A stretch of 64,000 nucleotides of DNA. It comes from Paenibacillus agilis. GTDB taxonomy: Bacteria; Bacillota; Bacilli; Paenibacillales; Paenibacillaceae. Below the pieces are notes generated by a model. The model had not been told where the DNA came from. It did not search any database and was given only the letters and a program-made list of their open reading frames with translations. Both the position numbers and the translations under genes were made by a program. Location: positions 3,434,673 through 3,498,672 of the forward strand of contig NZ_VNJK01000001.1 in the NCBI RefSeq assembly GCF_007786455.1. The letters are read 5' to 3'. Position 1 is the stretch's first letter. Each line of letters starts with the position of its first letter. Shown one piece after another: positions 9,070 to 18,949 of this stretch.

Positions 9070-9555
9070 CTAAAGGGAGTGGTTCTCCTGCTGCCTGAGC
9101 AAAACTTTTGTCAGTTCATGTTGGAATTTCTCTCGATCCTCGAGCGTCATTGCTTTTGGTCCCTTCGTACGCTGGCCTGCTCGCCGTGCCTTAGCAGAAA
9201 AATGGCGTTGTTCAAGCAGTTCATCCACATTGCCGATATGTAACTCTTTTCCTCGAGGCGTCAATACGATGCATCCCCGGGGCAAACATAGCGCGGCCAA
9301 TCCATAGTCATTCGTCACGACTATGTCACCTGACCGCGCTTCGTTTGCAATATACATATCTGCTGCTTGAAAGCCTTGATCCACATAAATACTGCGGACG
9401 TAGCTGGATGATAGTGAGTTATTCTGATATGCGGCGTAAGAAGCTATAAATAAAGCGTGAACGTGATACTGTTCAGCAATCGTCATAATTTCGACTTTTA
9501 CTGGACAAGCATCAGCATCGACAATAATGCGATGTAAGGACATCCTTTTCTCCAT
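9070..9555 (-). CDS. YaiI/YqxD family protein (DUF188)
   Basis: A 161-residue protein of the UPF0178/DUF188 family, whose fold is PIN/NYN-like. Family hallmarks are IIVDADACPVK near the N-terminus, then DQGFQAADMYIANEARSGDIVVTND, LAALCLPRG and the C-terminal FSAKARRAGQRTKGPKAMT stretch. The conserved aspartates are consistent with a metal-dependent nucleic-acid function, but no activity is established. It precedes dnaG by 36 bases, the same position as yqxD in B. subtilis. Two ATG codons (9555 and 9543) have comparable ribosome sites; the first is given here. Confidence 0.88.
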   Translation of the reverse strand: MEKRMSLHRIIVDADACPVKVEIMTIAEQYHVHALFIASYAAYQNNSLSSSYVRSIYVDQGFQAADMYIANEARSGDIVVTNDYGLAALCLPRGCIVLTPRGKELHIGNVDELLEQRHFSAKARRAGQRTKGPKAMTLEDREKFQHELTKVLLRQQENHSL

Positions 9556-9726
9556 GCTTAATCCGCCTGCTAGTCATAATTGGGATACAAATAATGGCAA
9601 GTTGTTAAGGACACAACTATGCAACGATTCAGTATCGTCTATATTATATACGCTGCCAACATGAAAAATCCTGCTTGTAAGAAGTGAACTCTATAAATTA
9701 TTGTAGAATTTTGTCGAACACACAGA

Positions 9727-9776
9727 AAAAAGTGCGGAATGAGCTGAACATTAGCCTGTTCTGCACATTCCGCATT
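9727..9776 (-). terminator. Terminator of the glyQS operon
   Basis: On the minus strand the stem GCGGAATG..CATTCCGC, with further pairing inside, is followed by a six-T run. It lies 17 bases after the glyS stop. The remaining gap (9556-9726) contains a TATAAT-like box on the minus strand at about 9643-9648 without a good -35 partner; it may be the yaiI-dnaG-sigA promoter. Confidence 0.8.
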
Positions 9777-9793
9777 CTGCAATCAGGTTTACT

Positions 9794-11869
9794 TTAGACA
9801 GACGCCCATACTAACTTAGAGAAATCAGCATAGCGATAAAGATCATTCGCAATCAGCTTCAACAGAGCTAGACGATTATTTTTCACTGCCTCATCCTTGG
9901 CCATAACCATGACATCGTCAAAGAATGCAGTAATCGGCTGCTCCAGCTTGCCAAGCTCGATTAGAACTTGTTCAGGCTGTTGAATCGAACGTTCGATTTG
10001 CTCATGTGCCAATTTCCAACTTGCATACAGCTCACGTTCTTGATCTTGCTCAAACAACTCTTCATTCACATCTGCATGCTCAGCCTTAGCTGCTAAGTTA
10101 GCAACACGATTGAAGGATTCTACCGTTGTCTTGAATGCCTCCTGCTGAACAGCAGTCATCAAGGACTTACCACGTGCAATCGTAAGCTTCACATCATCGT
10201 AGCCAGCTGCCAACGCAGCGTCTACAACGTCATAGCGAACTTCCTCAGACAACACATTTTTGACACGCAGTCCGAAGAAGTCATACAAATCATTACGTAC
10301 TTCAACACGGTTACGTTTCAATAATTGTGCTTGTTCTTGCACATCCAGTGCAACATCGAACAATTGAGACAAGGAAAGCGGTACATTTTGTTCCACGATC
10401 ATTTGTACGATACCTGTTGCTTGACGACGCAATGCATATGGGTCTTGGGAACCAGTCGGGATAATTCCGATAGCAAAGCAGCCTACCAGCGTATCCATTT
10501 TATCTGCCAAGCTTACAAGCTGGCCGACAAGTGTAGCTGGCGCCGTATCACCTGCAAAACGAGGCTTATAGTGCTCGTTAATGGCACGCGCAACTTCCGC
10601 GTCTTCGTTCAATTTCAACGCGTAGTCCTCACCCATTTGACCTTGCAGCTCTGGGAATTCATATACCATTTGCGTAACCAAATCGAATTTGCAAATATCA
10701 GCTGCACGGCTTACTTTTACAGCTACCTGCTCATCAGCCTTAACGACTGCTGCCAATTTATCTGCAATCGCACGAATACGACGTACTTTGTCTCCAAGCG
10801 TACCTAGCTCTTCATGGAACACGATGGAATCTAGTTTCTTAACACAATCTTCAATGCGAAGCTTCTGATCTTCCTGATAGAAGAATTTCGCATCGGACAA
10901 ACGAGCACGAAGTACTTTTTCATTACCTTTTGCAACAATATCAAGACCTTTATCATCACCGTTGCGTACCGTTACGAAATAAGGCAGCAATTGATTTTGC
11001 GCATCAAGTACTGGGAAATAGCGCTGGTGCTCACGCATCGAAGTAATGAGTACATCTTGTGGAATGTGAAGGAATGACTCATCAAATGTACCGAACAACG
11101 CAGTCGGATACTCAACAAGGAACAATACCTCTTCCAACAAGTCTTCCTTGATGGAAATATTCCATTGCTTCTCAGCAGCTAGCTTCTCCAACTGGCTGAC
11201 GATAAGTGCCTTACGCTCTTCCACATCAACGATAACATGCTGCTCACGAAGACGCTCTACGTATTGTTCAGCACTTGTAATAACAGTCTCTTCGCCTAAG
11301 AAGCGATGTCCGCGTGATACATTACCTGCTTTGACGCCGGTAAATTCGATAGGAATGATGTCACTGCCAAATAACGCAACAACCCAACGAATCGGACGAA
11401 CGAAGCGCATTTCATAGCTTCCCCATCTCATGTTTTTAGGGAATGTCATTGCGTGAACAATGCTGCTCAAGCCTTCTGCCAATACGTCAGCCGTGTCCGT
11501 TCCAATGCTGCTCTTATTCGCGTAAATGTACTCAACACCGTTCAATTCTTTGAAGAACAGCTGCTCAGGATCTACACCTTGAGAGCGAGCAAAACCAAGT
11601 GTAGCCTTAGACCATTGCCCTTGTTCATCTACAGCAATCTTACGTGCTGGTCCTTTCACTTCCTCGTGAACATCTGTCTGCTTGTCAGCTGCATTATGCA
11701 CAACGATAGCAAGACGACGCGGCGTTGCATACGCTTTTACGCCTTCATGGGCAATACGGGATTGCTCCAACCAACGCTCTACACGCTCTTGCAATTGATC
11801 TATAGCTCCACGTACGAAACGTGCGGGCACTTCTTCAAGTCCTAGTTCTAAGAGCAAATGTTTAGGCAT
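9794..11869 (-). CDS. glyS: Glycyl-tRNA synthetase beta subunit
   Basis: The 691-residue beta subunit of the heterotetrameric (alpha2-beta2) glycyl-tRNA synthetase. The N-terminus [22 protein letters not shown] is diagnostic of the family. Other recognisable blocks are [22 protein letters not shown], the HD-like part with [15 protein letters not shown], and [14 protein letters not shown] in the anticodon-related C-terminal half. The subunit binds tRNA-Gly and is needed with GlyQ for charging. The ORF overlaps glyQ by 8 bases, indicating translational coupling. Expression is controlled by the T-box leader in front of glyQ. Confidence 0.97.
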   Translation of the reverse strand: MPKHLLLELGLEEVPARFVRGAIDQLQERVERWLEQSRIAHEGVKAYATPRRLAIVVHNAADKQTDVHEEVKGPARKIAVDEQGQWSKATLGFARSQGVDPEQLFFKELNGVEYIYANKSSIGTDTADVLAEGLSSIVHAMTFPKNMRWGSYEMRFVRPIRWVVALFGSDIIPIEFTGVKAGNVSRGHRFLGEETVITSAEQYVERLREQHVIVDVEERKALIVSQLEKLAAEKQWNISIKEDLLEEVLFLVEYPTALFGTFDESFLHIPQDVLITSMREHQRYFPVLDAQNQLLPYFVTVRNGDDKGLDIVAKGNEKVLRARLSDAKFFYQEDQKLRIEDCVKKLDSIVFHEELGTLGDKVRRIRAIADKLAAVVKADEQVAVKVSRAADICKFDLVTQMVYEFPELQGQMGEDYALKLNEDAEVARAINEHYKPRFAGDTAPATLVGQLVSLADKMDTLVGCFAIGIIPTGSQDPYALRRQATGIVQMIVEQNVPLSLSQLFDVALDVQEQAQLLKRNRVEVRNDLYDFFGLRVKNVLSEEVRYDVVDAALAAGYDDVKLTIARGKSLMTAVQQEAFKTTVESFNRVANLAAKAEHADVNEELFEQDQERELYASWKLAHEQIERSIQQPEQVLIELGKLEQPITAFFDDVMVMAKDEAVKNNRLALLKLIANDLYRYADFSKLVWASV

Positions 11870-12749
11870 CTTGGTTCTCTCCCTTCTTCAACAACGGGAA
11901 GCCAAGCTTCTCGCGCTCTTCGTAGTAAGTAGCTGCTACTTGGCGAGCCAAGTTACGCACTCGTGTAATAAATCCTGTGCGCTCTGTTACACTGATTGCA
12001 CCACGTGCATCCAGCAAGTTGAACGTATGCGAGCATTTCAGCACATAATCATAAGCTGGGAATACCAAGTGCTCATCCATTGCACGTTTTGCTTCTTGCT
12101 CATACGTGTTGAACAAATTGAACAGCATCGCTGTGTCACTTACTTCAAACGTATATTTGGAATGCTCGTATTCAGGCTGCAAGAATACATCACCATAAGT
12201 GATTCCTTCAACCCACTCTAGATCAAATACATTTTCTTTTTCTTGAATATAGGATGCTAGACGCTCTAGCCCGTACGTAATTTCTACCGCTACTGGATTT
12301 GCATCGATTCCACCTACTTGCTGGAAGTAAGTGAACTGTGTAATCTCCATGCCATCAAGCCATACTTCCCAGCCTAATCCCCATGCACCTAGTGTCGGTG
12401 ATTCCCAGTTATCCTCTACAAAGCGGATATCATGTTTCAGCGGATCAATCCCAAGCTGCTTCAAGCTTTCCAAGTACAACTCTTGAATGTTGTCTGGAGA
12501 AGGCTTCATGATCACTTGAAACTGATGATGCTGATACAAACGGTTTGGATTTTCTCCATAACGACCGTCTCCTGGTCGACGAGAAGGCTCTACATAAGCA
12601 ACATTCCAAGGCTCAGGTCCAATAGAGCGAAGGAAAGTCATTGGGTTCATCGTACCAGCACCCTTTTCGACATCATACGGCTGCACGATGATACAGTTTT
12701 GCTTTGCCCAGAAATTTTGCAAAGTCAAAATGATTTGTTGAAAATTCAT
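11862..12749 (-). CDS. glyQ: Glycyl-tRNA synthetase alpha subunit
   Basis: The 295-residue catalytic alpha subunit of glycyl-tRNA synthetase (class II). It carries the family start [19 protein letters not shown], followed by [36 protein letters not shown] and [13 protein letters not shown]; these build the ATP and glycine site. An in-frame GTG four codons upstream (12759-12761) is unlikely because it abuts the AAGGAG site, so the ATG at 12747-12749 is chosen. That gives the 295 residues usual for the family. It is the first gene of the glyQS operon, directly downstream of a glycine T-box riboswitch. Confidence 0.97.
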   Translation of the reverse strand: MNFQQIILTLQNFWAKQNCIIVQPYDVEKGAGTMNPMTFLRSIGPEPWNVAYVEPSRRPGDGRYGENPNRLYQHHQFQVIMKPSPDNIQELYLESLKQLGIDPLKHDIRFVEDNWESPTLGAWGLGWEVWLDGMEITQFTYFQQVGGIDANPVAVEITYGLERLASYIQEKENVFDLEWVEGITYGDVFLQPEYEHSKYTFEVSDTAMLFNLFNTYEQEAKRAMDEHLVFPAYDYVLKCSHTFNLLDARGAISVTERTGFITRVRNLARQVAATYYEEREKLGFPLLKKGENQDA

Positions 12750-12814
12750 GCGACTGTTCACTCCTTACACGGATAGGTTCAGCTCTGACGTTATGAGCAC
12801 GAGTGTGACTATAC

Positions 12815-13050
12815 AAAAAAACTCCCGCCCCTACGTCTGCTGCCAGACATAGGGACGAGAGTTGTTATCCCGCGGTTCCACCCTACTTGATAATCGCGAT
12901 TCCAACGTGATTTCACGAATTCACAATTATCCACTTTAAAGTTATACATGCTCCGAAGTGCCGTTTCATTCATCCATTCGTTCAGGCTCTCACCATCCCT
13001 GAATCGCTATCCTCGAATTGCGGATCGAACTACTTACTTCATCACTGCAT
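12815..13050 (-). promoter_or_regulatory. Glycine T-box riboswitch leader of glyQS
   Basis: The leader contains the conserved T-box AGGGTGGAACCGCGGGA (12868-12884). This is followed by a terminator hairpin in which CTCTCGTCCCTA..TAGGGGCGGGAG runs into seven T (12815-12862). Stem I has the GGTGAGAGCC segment. A GGC triplet at 12960-12962, followed by A in the ACGGCACTTCGG context, fits the specifier and reads a glycine codon. Uncharged tRNA-Gly should stabilise the antiterminator and allow glyQS transcription. This is standard T-box logic; the stem I details are my reading. Confidence 0.93.
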
Positions 13051-13075
13051 GTTATTAAATTAATTAATAAATTAT

Positions 13076-13104
13076 ATCATATCGAATGACACAACTTTCG
13101 TCAA
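13076..13104 (-). promoter_or_regulatory. Sigma-A promoter of the glyQS T-box transcript
   Basis: TTGACG (13099-13104) and TATGAT (13076-13081) are spaced by 17 bases, just after the recO stop codon. Confidence 0.8.
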
Positions 13105-13133
13105 GCAGCGCGGTGGCTGATGGCTTGACCCAA

Positions 13134-13943
13134 CTAATCGCCGCCGTTACCTTCCTGCTCCTCTGCTTCTTTTTCAGTCATAGAGGGAAGTGGAGCAAGA
13201 TCATACTTCTCCATTTGCTCAAGGAATTGTAACGATTTGCAGCGTACTCCTATGTGGGTATCCATATAACCACGCATGCAGTCTCGAAGTTGCAGTTTCG
13301 TTTCTTGTTTGAGTGTAATGTCCCCAAGTCTTCGTAAGTCTGTCTTAATAAAAACTTGCATTAGCTTCAATATGTTGCCGGAACAAACATAACGGCCATG
13401 TTCACGAGGACGACATCGCGAGCAAATCGCTCCTCCAAGCCTCCATCCAAATCCCGTTAATTCATCTGTCCGACCACAAACGACACAACTGTCAACAGAT
13501 GGAGCAACCCCTACTGCTTGGCACAGTTTCATTTCAAATATATGAGTGGTCACCTGAGCATCTTTGCCTTCACGAATTGCTCGCATATATGCAAGCAATT
13601 GATCAAACATTGCGCCTCCGGATTCTTCATCTTGCAGTGCACGATCAACAAGCTCCACCACGTACGACGCGTACGCCGCCAGATGGAGCTGTTCTCGTAG
13701 CGTATGATTCGGCTCGGTAATTTCGCACGCGTTCAAGGTACCAATTGAGCCCATGCCGCGAAAGAACACGTACTCACCAAATGTAAATAGCTGCGTGGCG
13801 GCACCGTGGCGGCTGCGTACTTTTTTGGCACCGCGAACGAGTACTCCTACTTTGCCGTGAGACTTCGTACACAGCGTTATAATCTTGTTGCCTTCCCCAT
13901 AATCCATACTGCGGATGACAATGCCTTCAATGCGATATAACAC
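13134..13943 (-). CDS. recO: DNA repair protein RecO
   Basis: RecO helps load RecA on SSB-coated single-stranded DNA in the RecFOR recombination pathway. The N-terminal OB-fold begins YRIEGIVIRSMDYGEGNKI and continues with VGVLVRGAKKVRSRHGAATQLF. The middle and C-terminal helical part contains a four-cysteine zinc site: CVVC at about 160 and CSRC at about 179. The start is taken as the GTG at 13941-13943, seven bases behind GGGAGG. This gives 269 residues and the typical short N-terminus; an in-frame TTG seven codons upstream would lie before that ribosome site. It is the last gene of the yqfC-to-recO cluster, 29 bases after yqzL. Confidence 0.93.
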   Translation of the reverse strand: MLYRIEGIVIRSMDYGEGNKIITLCTKSHGKVGVLVRGAKKVRSRHGAATQLFTFGEYVFFRGMGSIGTLNACEITEPNHTLREQLHLAAYASYVVELVDRALQDEESGGAMFDQLLAYMRAIREGKDAQVTTHIFEMKLCQAVGVAPSVDSCVVCGRTDELTGFGWRLGGAICSRCRPREHGRYVCSGNILKLMQVFIKTDLRRLGDITLKQETKLQLRDCMRGYMDTHIGVRCKSLQFLEQMEKYDLAPLPSMTEKEAEEQEGNGGD

Positions 13944-13972
13944 CTTGTCCCTCCCATGTGACAAGCGATCAC

Positions 13973-14110
13973 TTATTCCGCATGCTCTGACGGTTGCAAA
14001 GATTCACCATCCATAGGAACAGTATCTCGAATCTGAGCAATATGCTTATACAACAAATATGCATCTACATCACCAGTCATTGCGAACACATTCCATGAGA
14101 AATCACGCAT
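13973..14110 (-). CDS. yqzL: YqzL family small protein
   Basis: A 45-residue protein starting MRDFSWNVFAMTGDVDAYLLYKHI, the conserved pattern (DFxWxxFxxTGxxxxYLLxK) of the tiny YqzL family found between era and recO in Bacillales. Its function is unknown. The ATG at 14108-14110 has an AAGGGGA site. A longer frame would start 16 codons upstream but lacks such a site and is not conserved in character. Confidence 0.85.
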   Translation of the reverse strand: MRDFSWNVFAMTGDVDAYLLYKHIAQIRDTVPMDGESLQPSEHAE

Positions 14111-14229
14111 TGTGTTATCCCCTTTCGTCGGACATGACGTTGTCTTCAAGACTAGCATGTGCTAGCAGATGGGGATTATCCTTTGCAAAAAATGGTCATG
14201 TGCTGGATGTATAAGTAATTTGTTGTCTG

Positions 14230-15135
14230 CTACACGTCGTGACGGAAACCTAGATCCTTGAGCACACGTTCATGGTTACGCCAGTCTTTCTTTACTTTAA
14301 CCCACAGCTCAATAAATGTACGGGATCCTAGCAGTGTCTCAATGTCTCTTCGCGCTTGTTTACCTACTTGTTTAAGCAACGCACCTTGCTTACCGATAAT
14401 GATTCCTTTTTGCGAGTCACGTTCAACAAAAATGACTGCTGAAATGTAGACTACACCATTTTCCTGCACACGCATATCTTCGATTGTTACAGCGATAGAG
14501 TGCGGGATTTCTTCACGTGTTGCATGCAATATTTTTTCACGAATAAGTTCTGCAACAACGAATTGCTCAGGATGGTCCGTGATCTGATCATCTGGATAGT
14601 ATTGCGGTCCTTCTGGCAAATAGCCGTGCAGCACTTGAAGCAATCGATCTACGTTGTTTCCTTGCAAGGCAGATATCGGAACAATGGCCGCAAACTCATG
14701 CAATTCATTGTACTGCTGAATCATCGCAGGTACTTCATCAGGGCGAACTTGGTCAATCTTGTTCATGACAAGAATAACAGGTGTTTTAACCAGCTTTAAT
14801 TGTTCAATAACGAAGCGGTCGCCTCCACCTAAACCAGCGGCAACATCCACCAAGAACAGCACTGCCTCAACTTCATTTAACGTGTTGAGAGCCACTTGAT
14901 TCATATAGTCGCCAAGCTTTGATGTGCGTTTATGAATACCTGGCGTGTCCAAAAATACGATTTGCGATGATTCTTGCGTATACACACCATGAATTTTGTT
15001 ACGTGTCGTTTGTGGTTTATCCGACATAATCGCAATCTTTTGGCCGATAACATGGTTCATGAGTGTTGATTTCCCCACATTGGGACGACCAACGATTGCG
15101 ACGAATCCGGATTTGTAAGATGATTTATTGTTCAT
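14230..15135 (-). CDS. era: GTPase Era
   Basis: A 301-residue Ras-like GTPase with a KH RNA-binding domain that chaperones 16S rRNA 3'-end and 30S assembly. The G domain shows G1 GRPNVGKST (residues ~16-24), G2 with QTTRNKI, G3 DTPG, G4 NKID and G5 SALQGNN. The C-terminal KH part holds [15 protein letters not shown] and the terminal [12 protein letters not shown]. It is preceded by cdd with a 60-base gap, as in B. subtilis, and followed by yqzL and recO. Length and motifs are complete. Confidence 0.98.
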   Translation of the reverse strand: MNNKSSYKSGFVAIVGRPNVGKSTLMNHVIGQKIAIMSDKPQTTRNKIHGVYTQESSQIVFLDTPGIHKRTSKLGDYMNQVALNTLNEVEAVLFLVDVAAGLGGGDRFVIEQLKLVKTPVILVMNKIDQVRPDEVPAMIQQYNELHEFAAIVPISALQGNNVDRLLQVLHGYLPEGPQYYPDDQITDHPEQFVVAELIREKILHATREEIPHSIAVTIEDMRVQENGVVYISAVIFVERDSQKGIIIGKQGALLKQVGKQARRDIETLLGSRTFIELWVKVKKDWRNHERVLKDLGFRHDV

Positions 15136-15195
15136 GTTGTACTCCTAATCTTCTTTATAACTTTACTTTAAGGGTTTAATTCGGTGACTCGTCTA

Positions 15196-15633
15196 TTAGC
15201 TGTTTGCCAATCCTTCAGTGCGTGATGCTGAACTATCTAGACTGGATACATCAAATGCACCAGGGAGTAATTCACCAATCGTAGTTTCCACTAAATCTCC
15301 GTTCAAGTTGCCCATATAAACAGGCATCTCAGCAGCACATAATTCGACTAGAACTTGACGACATACCCCACATGGAGTTATCGGAGCAGTTGTATCCCCA
15401 ATGACTGCGATAGCTTGGAAAGACTTCGCGCTGCAGCCATCCGCGATTGCACGGAATAATGCAGTTCGCTCCGCACAGTTGGTAGGACCGTAAGCAGCAT
15501 TCTCTACATTGCAGCCCATATGAACGTTTCCTTCGCTGTCCAACAAGGCAGCTCCTACCTTAAAGTGTGAATAAGGAGTGTAAGCACGCTCCCTCGCCTG
15601 TCTTGCCAATTCCATCAATTGTTGTTTATCCAT
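15196..15633 (-). CDS. cdd: Cytidine deaminase
   Basis: A 145-residue tetrameric-type cytidine deaminase that converts cytidine and deoxycytidine to uridine and deoxyuridine in pyrimidine salvage. The zinc and catalytic motif is intact: Cys53-Ala-Glu55 in the NCAERTALF block and PCGVC (two further zinc cysteines) at about residues 85-92. The substrate loop near the N-terminus reads YTPYSHFKVGAAL. The last ~15 residues are a polar tail beyond the usual core. It sits between dgkA and era, its conserved Bacillales place. Confidence 0.97.
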   Translation of the reverse strand: MDKQQLMELARQARERAYTPYSHFKVGAALLDSEGNVHMGCNVENAAYGPTNCAERTALFRAIADGCSAKSFQAIAVIGDTTAPITPCGVCRQVLVELCAAEMPVYMGNLNGDLVETTIGELLPGAFDVSSLDSSASRTEGLANS

Positions 15634-15696
15634 GATGTCAACTCCTTATATTCAGGATTGGGTATAAATCCTCACATCTTCATATTACAACAAATT

Positions 15697-16071
15697 TTAC
15701 AGTGTACCAATCAAAGTTACGAATCGTCCGCCAAATATAATTGCCCCGGTTATAACGGCGAACGCCGCCGTTACCAAAACGGCTCCGGCGGCGGTATCTT
15801 TCGCTATCTTAGCCAGCGGATGCTGATCCGGCATGACCATATCTACTACAGCTTCAATCGCAGTGTTCATTAACTCCGCTGCGATCACAACGGTAATACA
15901 AAGCAAGAGCCATAGCCACTCGCTCGTATCAACCCCTAACAGTATTCCAAACAGTATGACAATCAATGAAGCATATACATGCACTCGCATATTACGCTGC
16001 GTTGTATAAGCATACTTTATACCGTCTATGGCTGCTTGAAACGTTCGACGCCAATTATGACGCCAGTCCAT
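15697..16071 (-). CDS. dgkA: Diacylglycerol kinase / undecaprenol kinase family protein
   Basis: A 124-residue integral membrane protein with three transmembrane segments and a short N-terminal amphipathic helix. The family motif AAELMNTAIEAVVDMV (about residues 63-78), with its Glu/Asn active-site residues, is complete; HPLAKIAKDTAAGAVL follows. In Gram-positive bacteria this enzyme mainly phosphorylates undecaprenol, the carrier for cell-wall synthesis. The ATG shares one base with the ybeY stop (TAATG), a clear translational coupling. Confidence 0.95.
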   Translation of the reverse strand: MDWRHNWRRTFQAAIDGIKYAYTTQRNMRVHVYASLIVILFGILLGVDTSEWLWLLLCITVVIAAELMNTAIEAVVDMVMPDQHPLAKIAKDTAAGAVLVTAAFAVITGAIIFGGRFVTLIGTL

Positions 16072-16568
16072 TATCGTGTCAACCCGATCTTGGATAGAAC
16101 CGCTTCCTGCTTGTCCATCATCACACGTTCACTCTCATCATCTTGATGATCATAGCCAATTAGGTGAAGGAATCCGTGCACGAACAAAAAGCCAATTTCT
16201 CTTTCCAGTGAATGACCATATTCATCAGCTTGAGCTTGCGCACGTTCCGTCGAGATAATAATATCTCCAAGCATATCTCCCAAAGAGGCTAACTCTTGCT
16301 CGTCTTCCACCTCGTACAAGATATCCATTTCCTCATCAACCGACTCATTCAATGCAAACGAAAGTACATCTGTCGGACGGTCAATTTGGCGATAATCACG
16401 ATTGAGTTCATGGATGCGTTCATCATCGACGAATGTAAGCGCTACTTCACCTTCCACGATCCCTTCCATCTGAGCTGCTTCCACAAGCAAAAGCTCCAAC
16501 TTTTGTATCAATGCTTCGCTAATAGGGTAAATGGACTGTTCGTCGCTCCATTCCAACTTGATGTTCAT
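16071..16568 (-). CDS. ybeY: rRNA maturation RNase YbeY
   Basis: A 165-residue zinc endoribonuclease involved in 16S rRNA 3' processing and ribosome quality control. The signature [11 protein letters not shown] (HxxxHxxxxxH zinc ligands, near residue 130) is intact, as is the preceding [10 protein letters not shown] block and the [12 protein letters not shown] strand. An in-frame TTG lies directly before the chosen ATG (16566-16568); both are at workable distances from AAGGAG. It stands between the c-di-AMP hydrolase gene and dgkA, as in related genomes. Confidence 0.95.
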   Translation of the reverse strand: MNIKLEWSDEQSIYPISEALIQKLELLLVEAAQMEGIVEGEVALTFVDDERIHELNRDYRQIDRPTDVLSFALNESVDEEMDILYEVEDEQELASLGDMLGDIIISTERAQAQADEYGHSLEREIGFLFVHGFLHLIGYDHQDDESERVMMDKQEAVLSKIGLTR

Positions 16569-16600
16569 CAATTAAACTCTCCTTCTTGCCATTGCTTATT

Positions 16601-18934
16601 TCATTGCTTCAATGTGTTCTTTGTTACAACAGGTTCTTCCTGTGCAGACAAGCTATCAGCATTAGGCTGATCATCTGCCTTGGAATCACCTTTAGCTATT
16701 TCGGGTTGCTTCTTTGCAGCATCTGGGTATTCAATTCGAGAATGGAAAATACCCATAACCGTTTCTTTAAGAGAATGAGCAACCATATCTAATTCGCGCA
16801 TCGTTAAGTCGCATTCATTGAACTGGTTATCATCGAGTCGATCCTTAATGATTTTGTGGATCATATTCTCAATCTGTTCCATTGTCGGATGACGAAGCGA
16901 GCGAACCGCTGCCTCAACACAATCCGCAATTCCGACTACCGCCGCTTCCTTCGACTGTGCCTTCGGTCCAGGATAACGGAAATCATCCTCTGTGAAATCC
17001 GCCTCCTCACCTTGTTCCTCTGCCTGCTTCAATGCTTTATGGTAAAAATACTTCAGGAATGTTGTTCCATGATGCTGTTCTGCAATATCTCGAATTGGCT
17101 TAGGCAGCTTATATTCCTTCAGCATTTCAGCACCATCACTAGCGTGAGCAACAATAATCGAAGTGCTTAGCTTCGGATCAATATAATCATGTGGATTATC
17201 AATATTGGTTTGATTCTCTATAAAGTAGCTTGGACGCTTAGTCTTGCCTATATCATGGTAAAATGCGCCGACCCGGCACAATAGACCATTTGCTCCAATT
17301 GACTCTGCTGCCTGCTCCGCTAAATTACCAACCATAACACTGTGATGATATGTTCCTGGTGTCTCTGTCAATAGCTTCCTCAGCAAAGGATGGTTCGGAT
17401 TAGATAGCTCGACCAACTTCAATGCTGACAATATGCCGAATGTAACCTCGAAAAACGGCATAAGCCCAATGACCAAAACAGCCGTAACTAAACCACTGCT
17501 AAATGCGAACACCGCCGCTAAAGATGTTTCTTTGCTGTTCAACGGTAGACCATTAAGCATCGCTACAGTTAATACGGTTAATCCACCGAAGATACATATC
17601 ATAATTCCAGCCTTTAGTATGGTCGATCGTTGACTTGCTCGATGTATGGCGAAAATCGATGCGTAAGAAACAACGAGCGCAAACAAGCCATAGTTGAAAT
17701 CAAACAGCATATTTTGATGAGTATTTAACAATGCACTCGCAATGATACTGAACAATACAGCCGATACGTAGGCTAATGAGACATCGAGCAGCAGCGTTAT
17801 GAGCATAACACCAAGCGCGACAGGAGCAACGTATCCGATATAAGCAGTTGTCTCGGTTTGTGCAAACGATACAATTTCCATCATAATTATATTAATGACG
17901 AAAATTAACAACAACATAAGCAGCTGTGAGTTGTTGTACTTAAAATGAGTATGGCTTCCCTGACGCATAAACATAACCAACAGCAAGGTAAATAATGTTG
18001 AAAGAAGCAGCAGCCCAAACTGAGGCCACAAGTTTACTTCTGTCTTCAACAAACCATTTTCTTTGAGGAGATCATACATATCCTTTGTAATGATCTCGCC
18101 CTTTTGAACGATAAGTTCACCTTGCTTAATAAATACTTCTTGCGTATTTTCACGAGCCTGTACCTTCGCTTGCTTCGTGGCTTCTTCGTCATAGAACTTG
18201 TTTGGCGTAATGGCTAGCCTAACAAGCTCCTGAACAACTTCACGTTCTGCACGCTTATCCAATGAGCTTGTATTCACGGACTCCGCAACTTTGGCTCTGG
18301 CTACTGCTGCATCTGCGATCGAATCACTCATTAATGTACTTACAATTTCATGAGATACGACCTTCATTTCAGCAATGTCTTCTTTTGAGAGTCGTGCCAT
18401 CTTGATGTAAGTTTCTTCAGGCACACGATATTTCTGCTCTTCGATTCGCTTCGTTACTTCTTCCAGTAACTGTGCAGAATACGTATTCGCGTTGCGGCTC
18501 GTCAAAATAAACGTGCGAATGTAATCATCGAACATTTGTGGAATTACGCGGCGATACAAATCTACTTTCTCCGAGAAAGACAGCTGATCATCTTGATTCA
18601 ACAGTTCGATACGATTAAAAATACTATCAATTAGCCGGTCATTTTTGATCGACACAATTGGATAAACAGGTGGCGCGCCTTCAGCTGCCTCTTCTTGAGC
18701 ATTCAGCGTTGCCTGCTTGTCCTTAATTTGCATTGGAGCGACAATATTTTTTTCTACCGGATTTCCAATTTGAATATCAAACTTTTCCGGCAGCATTTTA
18801 GGTGCAAGGGAAAAATAAATAAATATCGTTAGGACTACGAATAATACAATACGCATACCTAAACTATATTTCCATCCTCCCGTTTTCACTGGACGTATTC
18901 TTCGATTGCTACCGTTATTTTTAGCTTGTAGCAT
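16601..18934 (-). CDS. pgpH: HD-domain cyclic-di-AMP phosphodiesterase, PgpH/YqfF family
   Basis: A membrane-bound hydrolase of c-di-AMP. It is about 777 residues and starts with a cytoplasmic basic tip and one transmembrane helix (~28-46). An extracellular 7TMR-HDED domain follows (~50-300), then a seven-helix membrane domain (~305-500) and a cytoplasmic HD domain. The HD metal site is visible: HHSVMVGNLAE, then YHDIGK (His-Asp at ~560-561), VAHASDGAE and EQHHGTT. The C-terminal ~40 residues are a charged tail. Start: the ATG at 18932-18934 behind AGAGGG; an in-frame TTG three codons earlier is possible. It follows phoH by 15 bases. Confidence 0.93.
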   Translation of the reverse strand: MLQAKNNGSNRRIRPVKTGGWKYSLGMRIVLFVVLTIFIYFSLAPKMLPEKFDIQIGNPVEKNIVAPMQIKDKQATLNAQEEAAEGAPPVYPIVSIKNDRLIDSIFNRIELLNQDDQLSFSEKVDLYRRVIPQMFDDYIRTFILTSRNANTYSAQLLEEVTKRIEEQKYRVPEETYIKMARLSKEDIAEMKVVSHEIVSTLMSDSIADAAVARAKVAESVNTSSLDKRAEREVVQELVRLAITPNKFYDEEATKQAKVQARENTQEVFIKQGELIVQKGEIITKDMYDLLKENGLLKTEVNLWPQFGLLLLSTLFTLLLVMFMRQGSHTHFKYNNSQLLMLLLIFVINIIMMEIVSFAQTETTAYIGYVAPVALGVMLITLLLDVSLAYVSAVLFSIIASALLNTHQNMLFDFNYGLFALVVSYASIFAIHRASQRSTILKAGIMICIFGGLTVLTVAMLNGLPLNSKETSLAAVFAFSSGLVTAVLVIGLMPFFEVTFGILSALKLVELSNPNHPLLRKLLTETPGTYHHSVMVGNLAEQAAESIGANGLLCRVGAFYHDIGKTKRPSYFIENQTNIDNPHDYIDPKLSTSIIVAHASDGAEMLKEYKLPKPIRDIAEQHHGTTFLKYFYHKALKQAEEQGEEADFTEDDFRYPGPKAQSKEAAVVGIADCVEAAVRSLRHPTMEQIENMIHKIIKDRLDDNQFNECDLTMRELDMVAHSLKETVMGIFHSRIEYPDAAKKQPEIAKGDSKADDQPNADSLSAQEEPVVTKNTLKQ

Positions 18935-18949
18935 AGAGAACAACCCTCT